Of a DNA stretch of 64,000 nt, positions 52,825-61,829 are shown piece after piece. Under the pieces are notes generated by a model. It saw only the letters and a program-made list of their open reading frames with translations. It ran no database searches and was not told the DNA's origin. Made by a program: the position numbers and the translations under genes. This stretch comes from Bradyrhizobium sp. WSM471. GTDB taxonomy: Bacteria; Pseudomonadota; Alphaproteobacteria; Rhizobiales; Xanthobacteraceae. The DNA is taken from NCBI RefSeq assembly GCF_000244915.1, contig NZ_CM001442.1, forward strand, positions 4,340,001 to 4,404,000, read 5' to 3'. Numbering within the stretch: position 1 is the stretch's first letter; every line of letters begins with the position of its first letter.

Positions 52825-55119
52825 GTGACCGACTTGCAACTTTCTTCGCGCGCCGACACGCGTCGTCGACAGATACAGATTCTCTTCCTCGGAGCGGCCA
52901 GCACATTTGCTCTCGTCGTTCCCTTCGGTGCCGTGGAGGCGCAGACGCAGATCCCCGCCGTCACCGTCGAAGCCCCGGCCCAGCGCGCCCGGCCTGCAGC
53001 GGTCGCCTCAAGGCGAGGCTCAGGGGCGACACGCACCGCACGCGCCGATCGTCGCGCTCCGCCGCAGCAAGCCGCGCCAACCCAATCGGCATCCTCAAAC
53101 GGCGTCACGGGTGAACGCGCCAATGGTCCGGTGCGCGGTTTCGTTGCGACGCGCAGCGGCACCGCGACCAAGACGGATACGCCTCTGATCGAAACCCCGC
53201 AGTCCGTCTCCGTCGTCACGACCGACCAGGTCAGGAATCAGGGTGCGGTCTCGATCGGCGAGGCGCTGCGCTACACCGCGGGTGTCAGCGGCGACGTCAA
53301 CGGCGGCTCCGACACCCGCTTCGGCGCCCTCCAGATCCGCGGCTTCGACACCACCATGTCGGGCCTCTACGTCGATGGCTTGCGGGTACCCTCCAGCAAC
53401 TACGTGCATTTCAACGGCCTCGATCCCTACGGCGCCGAGCGTCTCGAGGTCCTCAAGGGTCCGTCCTCGGCGATGTATGGCGGCAGCGGCACCGGCGGCA
53501 TCCTCAACTACGTCACCAAGCTGCCGACGGCGCAGCAGTTCGGCGAGGTCTCGATCTCCGGCGGCAGCTTCAACCGCTATCAGGGCCAGTTCGACATGGG
53601 CGGTCCGGCCAACAAGGACGGCACCGTCCTGTGGCGCCTGACCGGCGTGGTGCGCGACGGCGAAACCCAGGTCGACTTCACCAAGGACAACCGCGTCTTC
53701 ATCGCGCCCGCCATCACGTTCAAGCCGAACGAGGACACCACCATCACGATCCTCGCCAACTACCAGCGTGACCGGGCAGGGTGGGGCCTCCAGTTCCTGC
53801 CGGCCTCGGGCACGGTGTGGCCGAACAACGGCCGCACCATCCCGGTCTCGTTCTTCGCGGGCGTGCCAAGCTTCAACGCGTTCAACACCGAGATCGCGAC
53901 CGCCGGCTACCAGCTCTCGCACAATTTTACCGACAACATCACGTTCCGGCAGAATCTGCGCTACGCCTATCAGCACAACGAGGAGAAGGTGTTTTACGGC
54001 GGAGGCTATACCGACGAGGCCGCAGGGCGGCTCGCGCGTTTCGGCAGCTACAGCAACTCCTACATCAACTCCTTCGCGGTGGACAATCAGCTCCAGGGCA
54101 AGTTCACCACGGGCTTCCTCAGCCACACCACGCTGGTGGGCATAGACTATCGCAACACCAGATTCCGCGACACCGCCTTTGGCGTCACGACATCCGCGCC
54201 CGAGATCAACGTCTTCAATCCGGTCTACAGCTACGACTGGACCATGGGCGCCATGAGCGACGACACCGGCGTCAAGCAGTCGCAGGTCGGCCTCTACGCG
54301 CAGGACCAGATCAAGCTCGGCCGGCTCTCGTTCCAGCTCGGCGGCCGCCAGGACTTCGTGACGACGCAGGTGGACAGCGGCATCTTCAACACGTCAGTCG
54401 CGAAGGATGCATCGGCCTTCACCGGCCGCGCCGCATTGATGTACAATTTCGACAACGGCATCGCGCCCTATTTCAGCTATTCGGAATCCTTCCTGCCGGT
54501 GCTCGCGACCGGCCCGAGCGGACAGCTGCTCAATCCCGAGACCGGCGTGCAGTACGAGGTGGGCGTCAAGTACCAGCCGATCGGCTGGAACGCGCTGTTC
54601 ACCTTCGCCGCCTTCGACCTGACGCGCGACAACGTCGTCACCTTTGCGCCTCCGAGCTATCTCGCCGAACAGACCGGTCAGGTGAAATCGCGCGGTATCG
54701 AGCTCGAAGGCAGCATGTCGCTCGCCGACGGCTGGAACCTGCGGGCGGCCTATGCCTATGTCGATGCAACGGTGACGCAGGATCCGGTGAATGTCGGCAA
54801 GGCACCGGTCACGGTGCCGCTCAACCGCGCGTCGCTGTGGAACGACTACACGCTTCAGACCGGGCCGCTCGCGGGCCTGCAGTTCGGCGGCGGCCTCCGC
54901 TATGTCGGCGCGACCTGGGGCGATGATGCCAACACGTTCAAGGTGGGATCCGCGACCGTACTGGACGCGCTGCTCGCCTACACCAGGGACAATTGGCGGC
55001 TGTCGCTGAACGTCACCAATCTCGCCGACACCCGCTACGTCGCCGCCTGCTACAGCCTGTCGGGCTGTTTCTACGCGGAGGGTCGCAAGGCGATCGGCAA
55101 GCTGACGTATCGGTGGTGA
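52825..55119 (+). CDS. TonB-dependent siderophore receptor
   Basis: 764-residue outer-membrane gated channel importing a ferric siderophore with TonB energy. Seen: signal-like N-terminus (IQILFLGAASTFALVVPFGAVEAQ), a Pro/Ala/Arg-rich linker to about residue 100, plug domain with DTPLIETPQSVSVVTTDQVRNQGAVSIGEALRYTAGVS (FpvA/FhuA type), LQIRGFDTTMSGLYVDGLRV, VLKGPSSAMYGGSGTGGILNYVTK, then a 22-stranded barrel ending in GKLTYRW with terminal aromatic residue. Start GTG 52825. Followed by a PepSY-helix protein typical of siderophore operons. Ferrichrome or hydroxamate ligand is a guess. Confidence 0.93.
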   Translation: MTDLQLSSRADTRRRQIQILFLGAASTFALVVPFGAVEAQTQIPAVTVEAPAQRARPAAVASRRGSGATRTARADRRAPPQQAAPTQSASSNGVTGERANGPVRGFVATRSGTATKTDTPLIETPQSVSVVTTDQVRNQGAVSIGEALRYTAGVSGDVNGGSDTRFGALQIRGFDTTMSGLYVDGLRVPSSNYVHFNGLDPYGAERLEVLKGPSSAMYGGSGTGGILNYVTKLPTAQQFGEVSISGGSFNRYQGQFDMGGPANKDGTVLWRLTGVVRDGETQVDFTKDNRVFIAPAITFKPNEDTTITILANYQRDRAGWGLQFLPASGTVWPNNGRTIPVSFFAGVPSFNAFNTEIATAGYQLSHNFTDNITFRQNLRYAYQHNEEKVFYGGGYTDEAAGRLARFGSYSNSYINSFAVDNQLQGKFTTGFLSHTTLVGIDYRNTRFRDTAFGVTTSAPEINVFNPVYSYDWTMGAMSDDTGVKQSQVGLYAQDQIKLGRLSFQLGGRQDFVTTQVDSGIFNTSVAKDASAFTGRAALMYNFDNGIAPYFSYSESFLPVLATGPSGQLLNPETGVQYEVGVKYQPIGWNALFTFAAFDLTRDNVVTFAPPSYLAEQTGQVKSRGIELEGSMSLADGWNLRAAYAYVDATVTQDPVNVGKAPVTVPLNRASLWNDYTLQTGPLAGLQFGGGLRYVGATWGDDANTFKVGSATVLDALLAYTRDNWRLSLNVTNLADTRYVAACYSLSGCFYAEGRKAIGKLTYRW

Positions 55120-55159
55120 GGTTGAATGAGGACGGTGAGGGCCCACGAGAGGTCGTCAC

Positions 55160-55178
55160 GGCCGGGCTTGTCCCGGCC
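55160..55178 (+). terminator. Short GC hairpin between receptor and PepSY gene
   Basis: GGCCGGG, loop CTTGT, CCCGGCC: perfect 7-bp stem, 40 bases after the receptor stop. No T-run; part of a short repeated 'cgtcacggccgggcttg' element common in such genomes. It could reduce but need not stop read-through. Confidence 0.4.
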
Positions 55179-55208
55179 ATCCACGTCTTACTTGGCGAGA
55201 TCTGAACG

Positions 55209-56498
55209 ATGAGAGCGATATTCGGCAAGCTGCATCGCTGGGCGGGACTGCTGACGGCAGGCTTCCTGTTCTTCTCCGGTATCACCGGGGCGATCATCTC
55301 CTGGGATCATGAGATCGACGAGGTCCTGAACAGCCATCTGTTCGACGTCAGCAGCAAGGGCCCGGCGATTCCCTCGATCGATCTCGCCAAGATGATCGAG
55401 GAGCGCGACCCCCGTGCGCGCGTGGTCTATCTGTTCATGACGCCGGAGGAGGGCCACTCGCTGTGGTTCTTCGTCATGCCGCGGATCGATCCCGCGACCG
55501 GCAAGCGCTACGCGCTCGACTACAATCAGATCTTCCTCGATCCCAATACCGGCGCGGAGCTCGGCCGGCGCTATTGGGGCGCGGTGTGGCCGGTGACGCG
55601 CGAAAACTTCGTCTCGTTCCTCTACAAGCTGCACTACACCATGCACATCCCGGAATTCTGGGGCAGCGACCGCTGGGGCATGCGCGTGCTCGGCGTGATC
55701 GCCATCATCTGGACCATCGACTGCTTCGTCGGCTTCTACCTGACGCTGCCCTCGCGCCGGAGCGCCAGGGCGGCGCGGGCGCCGCAAGTCGCGCGCCAGC
55801 TCGAACGCGGTTTCTGGGCGCGCTGGGCGCCGGCGTGGACCATCAAGACCTCGGGCAGCGCCTACCGGATCAATTTCGACATCCACCGCGCCTTCAGCCT
55901 GTGGGCCTGGGGCGTGCTGTTCATCATCGCCTTCACGGCGTTCTCGCTGAACCTCTATTTCGAGGTGTTCTCGCCGCTGATGAAGATGGTGTCGAACTAC
56001 ACGCCGACGCCCTATGAGCAGCGGCCATATCGCGATCTCGACGATCCCATCGAGCCCAAGGTGAACTTCGCCGACATCGCCGCGCGCGCGGCGGCCGACG
56101 CCAAGGGGCGAGGGTGGACCGTTCCGGTCGGCTCGGTCAATTACGGCCCGGCCCATGGTGTCTATGCCGCCGCGTTCTTCCATCCCGGCGACGATCACGG
56201 CGCCGGCGGTGTCGGTCCGGCGCAGCTCTATTACGACAGCGAGGACGGCCGTCCGATCGGCGAACGGCTGCCCTGGATCGGCACCGCCGCCGACATCTTC
56301 GTGCAGGCGCAATTCCCGCTGCATTCGGGCCGCATCGTCGGGCTGTTCGGCCGCATCCTGATTTCGGTCATGGGGCTGGTGGTGGCGGCACTCTCGGTCA
56401 CCGGAATCGTGATCTGGTGGCGCAAGCGCCGCGCCCGCGTCCGGGTGCGGGAAACGGCTGCGATGCGGCTGAACCGGCAGCTCACGCCGGCGGAGTAG
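55209..56498 (+). CDS. PepSY-associated membrane protein (siderophore reductase-like)
   Basis: 429-residue inner-membrane protein of the PepSY-TM family; some members next to siderophore receptors reduce ferric siderophores in the periplasm. Seen: TM1 LHRWAGLLTAGFLFFSGITGAIISW with conserved His (KLHRWAG), LHYTMHIPEFWG with histidines, TM WGMRVLGVIAIIWTIDCFVGFYLTLP, then FDIHRAFSLWAWGVLFIIAFTAFSLN, given by key part IHRAFSLWAW, and a last helix RILISVMGLVVAALSVTGIVIWW. The pairs of His in membrane segments could bind heme. Follows the receptor on the same strand by 89 bases, so probably iron-regulated. Confidence 0.88.
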   Translation: MRAIFGKLHRWAGLLTAGFLFFSGITGAIISWDHEIDEVLNSHLFDVSSKGPAIPSIDLAKMIEERDPRARVVYLFMTPEEGHSLWFFVMPRIDPATGKRYALDYNQIFLDPNTGAELGRRYWGAVWPVTRENFVSFLYKLHYTMHIPEFWGSDRWGMRVLGVIAIIWTIDCFVGFYLTLPSRRSARAARAPQVARQLERGFWARWAPAWTIKTSGSAYRINFDIHRAFSLWAWGVLFIIAFTAFSLNLYFEVFSPLMKMVSNYTPTPYEQRPYRDLDDPIEPKVNFADIAARAAADAKGRGWTVPVGSVNYGPAHGVYAAAFFHPGDDHGAGGVGPAQLYYDSEDGRPIGERLPWIGTAADIFVQAQFPLHSGRIVGLFGRILISVMGLVVAALSVTGIVIWWRKRRARVRVRETAAMRLNRQLTPAE

Positions 56499-56751
56499 GG
56501 ACGCTCGCGCGGCTTTGCCCGAGCTCAATTGCCTTGCGAGGCACGCTTCGTGTCGAGGCCGGGCCATGACAGAGGCTGAGCCATGACAGAAGAGTTTGAT
56601 CGGAATCAAACTGCCCTTGAGCAACCTTCGCTAGCGTCGCTGCGTGTTTAACCCGATTTGCAGTAAACGTCCCCCAGGGCTTTGTGCCCCTGTTTGCCCT
56701 TCCTCTTCGACAGGATCGCCAATCACTCCAGGTGGACGTGAGAGGATGCTG

Positions 56752-56970
56752 ATGCGCACGTACTATTTCGATGTGAGAGATGGCGTTCCGGCTCGGGACA
56801 AGTCAGGTCTGGAGTTTGGAAGCGATGGCGCCGCCATTGCCCACAGCAAGAACCTGGCGGAAGACGTTCGCACGACAAGGCCAGGAGGACATCCGGATCT
56901 CCGGATCGTCGTCATCGACGAGAACGGTCGGGAAGTTCATCGCGAACCGGTCTATTCAAAGACCAGTTGA
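56752..56970 (+). CDS. DUF6894-type small protein, 72 aa
   Basis: Short cytosolic protein MRTYYFDVRDGVPARDKSGLEFGSD..., matching the widespread rhizobial DUF6894 family pattern (xYYFDVRDGxxxxDxxGxEF). The end is VVIDENGREVHREPVYSK. ATG 56752 has GAGAGG six bases before it; an ATG two codons upstream is too near. Function not known for the family. It sits between the PepSY gene and a secreted protein gene, with a 253-base gap before it that shows nothing clear. Confidence 0.72.
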   Translation: MRTYYFDVRDGVPARDKSGLEFGSDGAAIAHSKNLAEDVRTTRPGGHPDLRIVVIDENGREVHREPVYSKTS

Positions 56971-57039
56971 CCATGGATGAACCTTCCGGTGCAACGGAGG
57001 CACAAAGGCAGAAGACAGCTCGTGCCTCCCGGGATCGCT

Positions 57040-57867
57040 ATGAAGTGCCTTGCCTTGCTCTGCCTGCTCGTTTTCGCCACGTCCGCGCATGCGGCTGGCC
57101 CGGAGCAGCGCTATCTCGACCTGCGCGATCGCTACATCGCAAAACTCTCGAAAGCCAAGGAGAACGACGAGACCTATAAGCAGCACGATGCGGCGCTCAA
57201 GGAGTTGACGGACGTCCTGCGCGGCCTGGTGGGCCCCGTCGCGATCAAGGGACTGCCGGCCGACGGCAAGACGAACGCGGACACGCTCTTCAAGGGCGAT
57301 TCCGGTTTCGGCCATCTCGACGGCCTCGGCTTCGCGTCCGAAGGCGACAAGATGCAAGCGGTGGCGACCACGACCGGCTTGCTCAAGCACTGGCTGCGCG
57401 AGCATCGCGAGGACGGGATGCCGCAGGAGATCGGTGCGGCGTTCAAGTCGGACCGCTTCTACTATCAGGCGATCCAGGACTCCGCCTTCGCCAAATATGC
57501 CGAGCTGCCGATCACGAAGCCCGCGGGCACAAGCGCGGCGGTTGCGGTACTGGGCGTCCGCGGCAACGGCGATCTGAAGGGACCGCCGCATGAAATCGAC
57601 GTCGTCGCGATCCAGGGCGACAAGGTCTTCTTTCTCGCCGCAAGCGATGCGGTGAAGACGGGTGAGATCCCGGCTTGCGAGAAGGTCTGGAAGCAGATGA
57701 TGGCCAAACCCATCGATAAGAAGGACCCCCGCGGCGACATCACGCGCGAAGACAACGCGATGGACGCCTACACCAAGTGCTTCGCCAAGGAAGCGCCAAG
57801 CCAGAGTTGGTTCGCGGCAGCCGTCAAGAAGGCGCAGAGCCAGCTGGAGCTGCTGCCGCTGCGCTAG
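57040..57867 (+). CDS. Secreted hypothetical protein, 275 aa
   Basis: Signal peptide MKCLALLCLLVFATSAHA (cleavage near AHA|AG), then a helical start GPEQRYLDLRDRYIAKLSKAKENDETYKQHDAALKELTDVLRGLVGP. The remainder is soluble with few cysteines (EIPACEKVWKQMM; YTKCFAKEA) and ends KKAQSQLELLPLR. ATG 57040 is chosen because it begins the signal peptide; an upstream in-frame start adds a non-hydrophobic leader. No domain recognised. It stands before opgGH on the same strand, with 238 bases between, so a link to glucan synthesis is uncertain. Confidence 0.75.
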   Translation: MKCLALLCLLVFATSAHAAGPEQRYLDLRDRYIAKLSKAKENDETYKQHDAALKELTDVLRGLVGPVAIKGLPADGKTNADTLFKGDSGFGHLDGLGFASEGDKMQAVATTTGLLKHWLREHREDGMPQEIGAAFKSDRFYYQAIQDSAFAKYAELPITKPAGTSAAVAVLGVRGNGDLKGPPHEIDVVAIQGDKVFFLAASDAVKTGEIPACEKVWKQMMAKPIDKKDPRGDITREDNAMDAYTKCFAKEAPSQSWFAAAVKKAQSQLELLPLR

Positions 57868-58105
57868 AACGATTATCCAGTTGCCTTCGGGGCTGCAGCG
57901 TGGCGCGGGGCGCCATCGCTCGAGAATGCGCAATCGGAAATTGCAGCTCGTCCTGCAGATGCAACCGAGGCCCGAGCAGTGCGAAATCGCCCCAAGCCGC
58001 ATCGACGAGATCGTCGGCAACATCATCCTCGGATTTGGCGAGGTCCGTGGAACTCGTTCGCGACGAGGGGGTTGCACTGCGGTTGGAACCGAACGGGTAG
58101 CAATC

Positions 58106-59614
58106 TTGAATCGCCGCCAATTCCTGGAAGCCTCGGCATTGACGCCATTGGCGACATTACTACCTGGCGCAGTCTCTGCGGGATCAGCGGCGGAGTTGCC
58201 GTTTGGTCCCTCTTATGTCCGCGACCTTGCCCGCAATTTGGCGAGTAAGCCCTTTGCGCCGCCAGAGGAAAAGGTCCCGGATGCGCTTAGTGATCTCACC
58301 TACGATCAGTACCGGTCAATTCGCTTTCTGCCGGAGCACGCAATTTGGCGCAACGAGAAGCTGCCCTTCGAGGTCCAGTTTTTCCACCGCGGCTTTTTCT
58401 ATAAGAACAGGGTCGACATCTACGAGGTCTCCGGCGGACGAGCCGTACCGATCAGGTACCGGCGCGACGATTTTGCGTTCGGCGACAATATCGGCCAGGT
58501 ACCGGACGCCGATCTCGGATTTGCCGGCTTTCGCATTCACGCCCCGATCAATCGCCCCGACTATTACGACGAGGTTTGCGCGTTTCTCGGCGCCAGCTAC
58601 TTCCGTGCGGTCGCCAAAGGCGAGACCTATGGCCTGTCCGCGCGCGGTCTGTCGATCGATACCGGCGAGAGCAAGGGGGAGGAATTTCCGTTCTTCAAGG
58701 CCTTCTGGCTGGAGAAGCCCGCGCCGGGGGCCACATCTGTCGTGGTCCATGCGCTGCTTGACAGCAAGAGCGCTACGGCAAGCTATCGCTTCACGATCAG
58801 GCCGGGCGCTTCGACGGTCTTCGACGTGGAGATGTCGCTCTATCCGCGGATCGAGCTGCAACATGCCGGCTTGGCGCCCATGACGAGCATGTTCTTTTTC
58901 GGTCCGAACGACCGACACGATGTCGACGATTTCCGCCCTGCCGTGCACGACTCCGATGGGCTCGCAATGTTCAATGGAAAGGGCGAGCAACTCTGGCGTC
59001 CTCTCAACAATCCACACGATCTGCAGGCCAGCACATTCAATGATCTGAATCCTCGCGGCTTCGGCCTGATGCAGCGGGAGAGAAATTTCTTCGCCTACGA
59101 GGACCTCGAATCGCGCTTTGAGCGTCGCCCGAGCCTCTGGGTCGAACCGATCGGAGATTGGGGAGAGGGCAGTGTGGTCCTCTTTGAGATCCCGACCAAG
59201 GAGGAAGTTCACGACAACATCGCCGCCTTCTGGCGCCCGAAAACAGCTCTCCAGGCCAAGAGCGAAAACAACTACACGTATCGTCTGCACTGGGGTCCGG
59301 ACGCGCTGAAGCCCAATTCACTAGCCCGGTTCACCCGCACAGGCGTTGGCGCGCGGGGCGAGGACAGCAAATTATTCGTGCTCGAGCTCATTGGTGACAA
59401 GCTGAAGGAGGTCGATCCTGAGAAGGTGAGGGGCGCTGTCAGCGCCGACAAATCCGAGATCAAGAACGTCGTCACGCAGCCAAACCCGGAAACCGGCGGC
59501 TGGCGCCTGAGTTTTCAATGCTCCGTGAAGGACGCGCCTATCGAGTTGAGGGCGGTCTTGATGCTGGGGGATCCGCCCATCTCCGAAGTCTGGGTTTACC
59601 GATGGGCGCCTTGA
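58106..59614 (+). CDS. opgG: Periplasmic glucan biosynthesis protein OpgG/OpgD (MdoG family)
   Basis: 502-residue protein needed for osmoregulated periplasmic glucan backbone processing. Seen: N-terminus MNRRQFLEASALTPLATLLPGAVSA, which has a twin-arginine RRQFLEA motif and suggests Tat export as in OpgD; ELPFGPSYVRDLARNLASKPFAPP; YDQYRSIRFLPEHAIW; FFHRGFFY; APINRPDYYDEVCAFLGASYFRAVAKGETYGLSARGLSIDT (key: FLGASYFRAVAKGETYGLSARGL split as FLGASYFRAV and YGLSARGLSIDT); GFGLMQRERNFFAYEDLESRFERRPSLWVEP. TTG 58106 is chosen as start because the signal peptide begins there; the frame upstream is not protein-like. Overlaps opgH by 13 bases. Confidence 0.9.
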   Translation: MNRRQFLEASALTPLATLLPGAVSAGSAAELPFGPSYVRDLARNLASKPFAPPEEKVPDALSDLTYDQYRSIRFLPEHAIWRNEKLPFEVQFFHRGFFYKNRVDIYEVSGGRAVPIRYRRDDFAFGDNIGQVPDADLGFAGFRIHAPINRPDYYDEVCAFLGASYFRAVAKGETYGLSARGLSIDTGESKGEEFPFFKAFWLEKPAPGATSVVVHALLDSKSATASYRFTIRPGASTVFDVEMSLYPRIELQHAGLAPMTSMFFFGPNDRHDVDDFRPAVHDSDGLAMFNGKGEQLWRPLNNPHDLQASTFNDLNPRGFGLMQRERNFFAYEDLESRFERRPSLWVEPIGDWGEGSVVLFEIPTKEEVHDNIAAFWRPKTALQAKSENNYTYRLHWGPDALKPNSLARFTRTGVGARGEDSKLFVLELIGDKLKEVDPEKVRGAVSADKSEIKNVVTQPNPETGGWRLSFQCSVKDAPIELRAVLMLGDPPISEVWVYRWAP

Positions 59615-61746
59615 CGTCGTCACCTGCGCTTTCGCCTGAGCTTGGCATTCGGTATCTTCCCGACGAAACGCCTCGCCCGATGCTGCCCTGTCGATTGGAC
59701 GGGACAAATCGTGCCTATCCGGCGCGACTGCGGACCACCCCTGCCGTTGCAGCGCGGCGCCTGTTCATTCTCGCCGGAACGGCCGCGATTACCGCTGCGG
59801 GCGCTGTTGAGATGTACGATGTTCTCAAGGTTGGTGGCGTCACGGTCCTTGAAGGCATGGTGTTCGGGCTGTTTCTCGTGCTGCTCGCCTGGATCGCGTT
59901 TTCGTTCGTGTCTTCAGTCGCCGGTTTTTTCGTGCTCCTGCGGGGCCGACCGGATGTGTTGCCAATTAACAGCCACGGTCCGCTGCCCGGGATCACCGGC
60001 CGAACGGCGATGCTGTTGCCGACCTACAACGAGGATCAGCACCATCTCATGGCGCGACTCCGCGCCATGTACGAGTCGGTCGGCGAAACCGGACAGGCCC
60101 CGTTGTTCGATTGGTTTCTGCTCAGTGACACCACCGATCCGGACATCTGGATTGCCGAGGAGCTTGCGTTTCTGGAACTGCAGCGCAACTGCGGTTCGGG
60201 CCACCTGTACTATCGTCACCGATCCGACAACACCGCCCGAAAGTCCGGCAACATCGCCGAATGGGTGAGGCGGTTCGGTGGCGCCTACGACTACATGATC
60301 ATTCTCGACGCGGACAGTCTCATGAGCGGAGAGACCATCGTTCGGCTGGCGGGCGCGATGGAAGCAAACCCGCAGGCCGCGCTGATCCAAACGCTTCCGA
60401 TCGTCGTCAATGCGCGAACCCTGATTAGCCGGCTTCAGCAGTTCTCGGGTCGTTTGTACGGCCCGCTGATCGCGGCAGGGAACGCCTGGTGGCACGCCTC
60501 AGAGGGCAATTACTGGGGACACAATGCCATCATCCGGGTGCAGGCTTTTGCGCAAGAGGCGGGCTTGCCCGAATTGCGCGGGAGGAAACCTTTCGGCGGC
60601 CACATCCTCAGCCACGATTTTGTCGAAGCCGCGCTGATGCGGCGGGCGGGGTGGGGGATTTTCATGGCTCCCGATCTCGGCGGGAGTTTCGAGGAGGTGC
60701 CACCGTCGCTGCTCGATTTCGCGGCGCGGGATCGCCGCTGGTGTCAGGGCAATCTCCAGCATCTTGCCGTTTTGCCGGCTCAAGGCCTGCACTGGGTCTC
60801 CAGGCTTCACCTGTTGACCGGGATCGGCTCCTATCTCACCGCGCCCCTGTGGCTGCTGTTTCTATTGCTCGGAATCCTGATCTCCTTGCAGGCCTATTTC
60901 GTCAAGCCGGAGTACTTTCCCAAGGGCTTCTCGTTGTTTCCAACGTGGCCCGCACAGGATCCCGTGCTCGCCGCCTGGGTCTTTGCCGCGACGATGGGGC
61001 TGCTTATCGTGCCCAAACTGCTGGCCTACCTCGTTTTACTCACCAGGCGTGCGGAACGGCAGGCATTCGGCGGCGGATTTCGCGTGCTGCTGGCGGTGGT
61101 CGCCGAGAGCCTCCTTGCCGCCTTGATCGCCCCATCCATGATGATCTTTCAATCCACCGCTGTGGCGGAGATCCTGCTGGGGCGTGATGCGGGCTGGCAA
61201 GTGCAACGGCGAAGTGATGGCAGGATCACACGCGATGAAGTCTATCGCAAATTCACGGTGCCGACCCTATGCGGGCTGGCCATGGCGGCAAGCGCCTATG
61301 CCGTGTCGCTTCCGCTGCTGCTCTGGATGTCGCCGGTGATCATCGGCTTGGTTTGCGCCATTCCGATCGGTCTCATCACATCGACGGCACCGCGAATGGC
61401 GCGCCTGTTTGCGACCCCGGAGGACAATCGCGCGCCGGCACTGCTGCAGAGGGCGAGAGAGCTTGCCAGCCTGGATCGGATCGAGTCACGCGCGGCTCTG
61501 ATCGAATTGAGACAGAACCCCGCGTTGCTGGGACCGCACATGCAGTCCCTCGAAGCGCCGCCGCGCAAATCGGGCCAGATCGACATAGATCTCGCGATCG
61601 CCCGTGCCAAGATTGAGCAGAGCGACGATTTCGAGGAAGCCGTCAGCAGCCTCAGCGCGCGCGAGATCCTTGCCGTGCTGAAGCACCGACACGCGCTTGA
61701 GCAAGTCATGCGAATGCCGCGAGCGACCGCTTCCGCGGACGTCTAG
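59602..61746 (+). CDS. opgH: Glucans biosynthesis glucosyltransferase OpgH (MdoH)
   Basis: 714-residue inner-membrane family 2 glucosyltransferase polymerising UDP-glucose into periplasmic beta-glucans. Seen: two N-terminal helices (ARRLFILAGTAAITAAGAV; VFGLFLVLLAWIAFSFVSSVAGFFVLL); catalytic domain with MLLPTYNED, YMIILDADSLMSG (DxD), GHILSHDFVEAALMRRAGW (HDF with catalytic Asp), and RDRRWCQGNLQHL (QxxRW-type); then several C-terminal helices (YLTAPLWLLFLLLGILISL; LLIVPKLLAYLVLLT; LLAVVAESLLAALIAPSMMIFQS). ATG 59602 (MGALTSSPALSPEL). Ends 85 bases before the convergent M24 gene. Confidence 0.93.
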   Translation: MGALTSSPALSPELGIRYLPDETPRPMLPCRLDGTNRAYPARLRTTPAVAARRLFILAGTAAITAAGAVEMYDVLKVGGVTVLEGMVFGLFLVLLAWIAFSFVSSVAGFFVLLRGRPDVLPINSHGPLPGITGRTAMLLPTYNEDQHHLMARLRAMYESVGETGQAPLFDWFLLSDTTDPDIWIAEELAFLELQRNCGSGHLYYRHRSDNTARKSGNIAEWVRRFGGAYDYMIILDADSLMSGETIVRLAGAMEANPQAALIQTLPIVVNARTLISRLQQFSGRLYGPLIAAGNAWWHASEGNYWGHNAIIRVQAFAQEAGLPELRGRKPFGGHILSHDFVEAALMRRAGWGIFMAPDLGGSFEEVPPSLLDFAARDRRWCQGNLQHLAVLPAQGLHWVSRLHLLTGIGSYLTAPLWLLFLLLGILISLQAYFVKPEYFPKGFSLFPTWPAQDPVLAAWVFAATMGLLIVPKLLAYLVLLTRRAERQAFGGGFRVLLAVVAESLLAALIAPSMMIFQSTAVAEILLGRDAGWQVQRRSDGRITRDEVYRKFTVPTLCGLAMAASAYAVSLPLLLWMSPVIIGLVCAIPIGLITSTAPRMARLFATPEDNRAPALLQRARELASLDRIESRAALIELRQNPALLGPHMQSLEAPPRKSGQIDIDLAIARAKIEQSDDFEEAVSSLSAREILAVLKHRHALEQVMRMPRATASADV

Positions 61747-61829
61747 GTCATGGCGGTGTAGGTGAGGGCGTTGACGATCCGGTGGTGCTTGGCCGAGGGC
61801 GAGATGTCTGCTGTGAGCGCGGTCCCAGC

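Noticed and set aside
61747..61829. Possible transposase or gene remnant between opgH and the M24 gene (minus-strand SAKHHRIVNALTYTAM)
   Set aside because: The readable stretch is under 30 codons and I cannot match it to any family with confidence.
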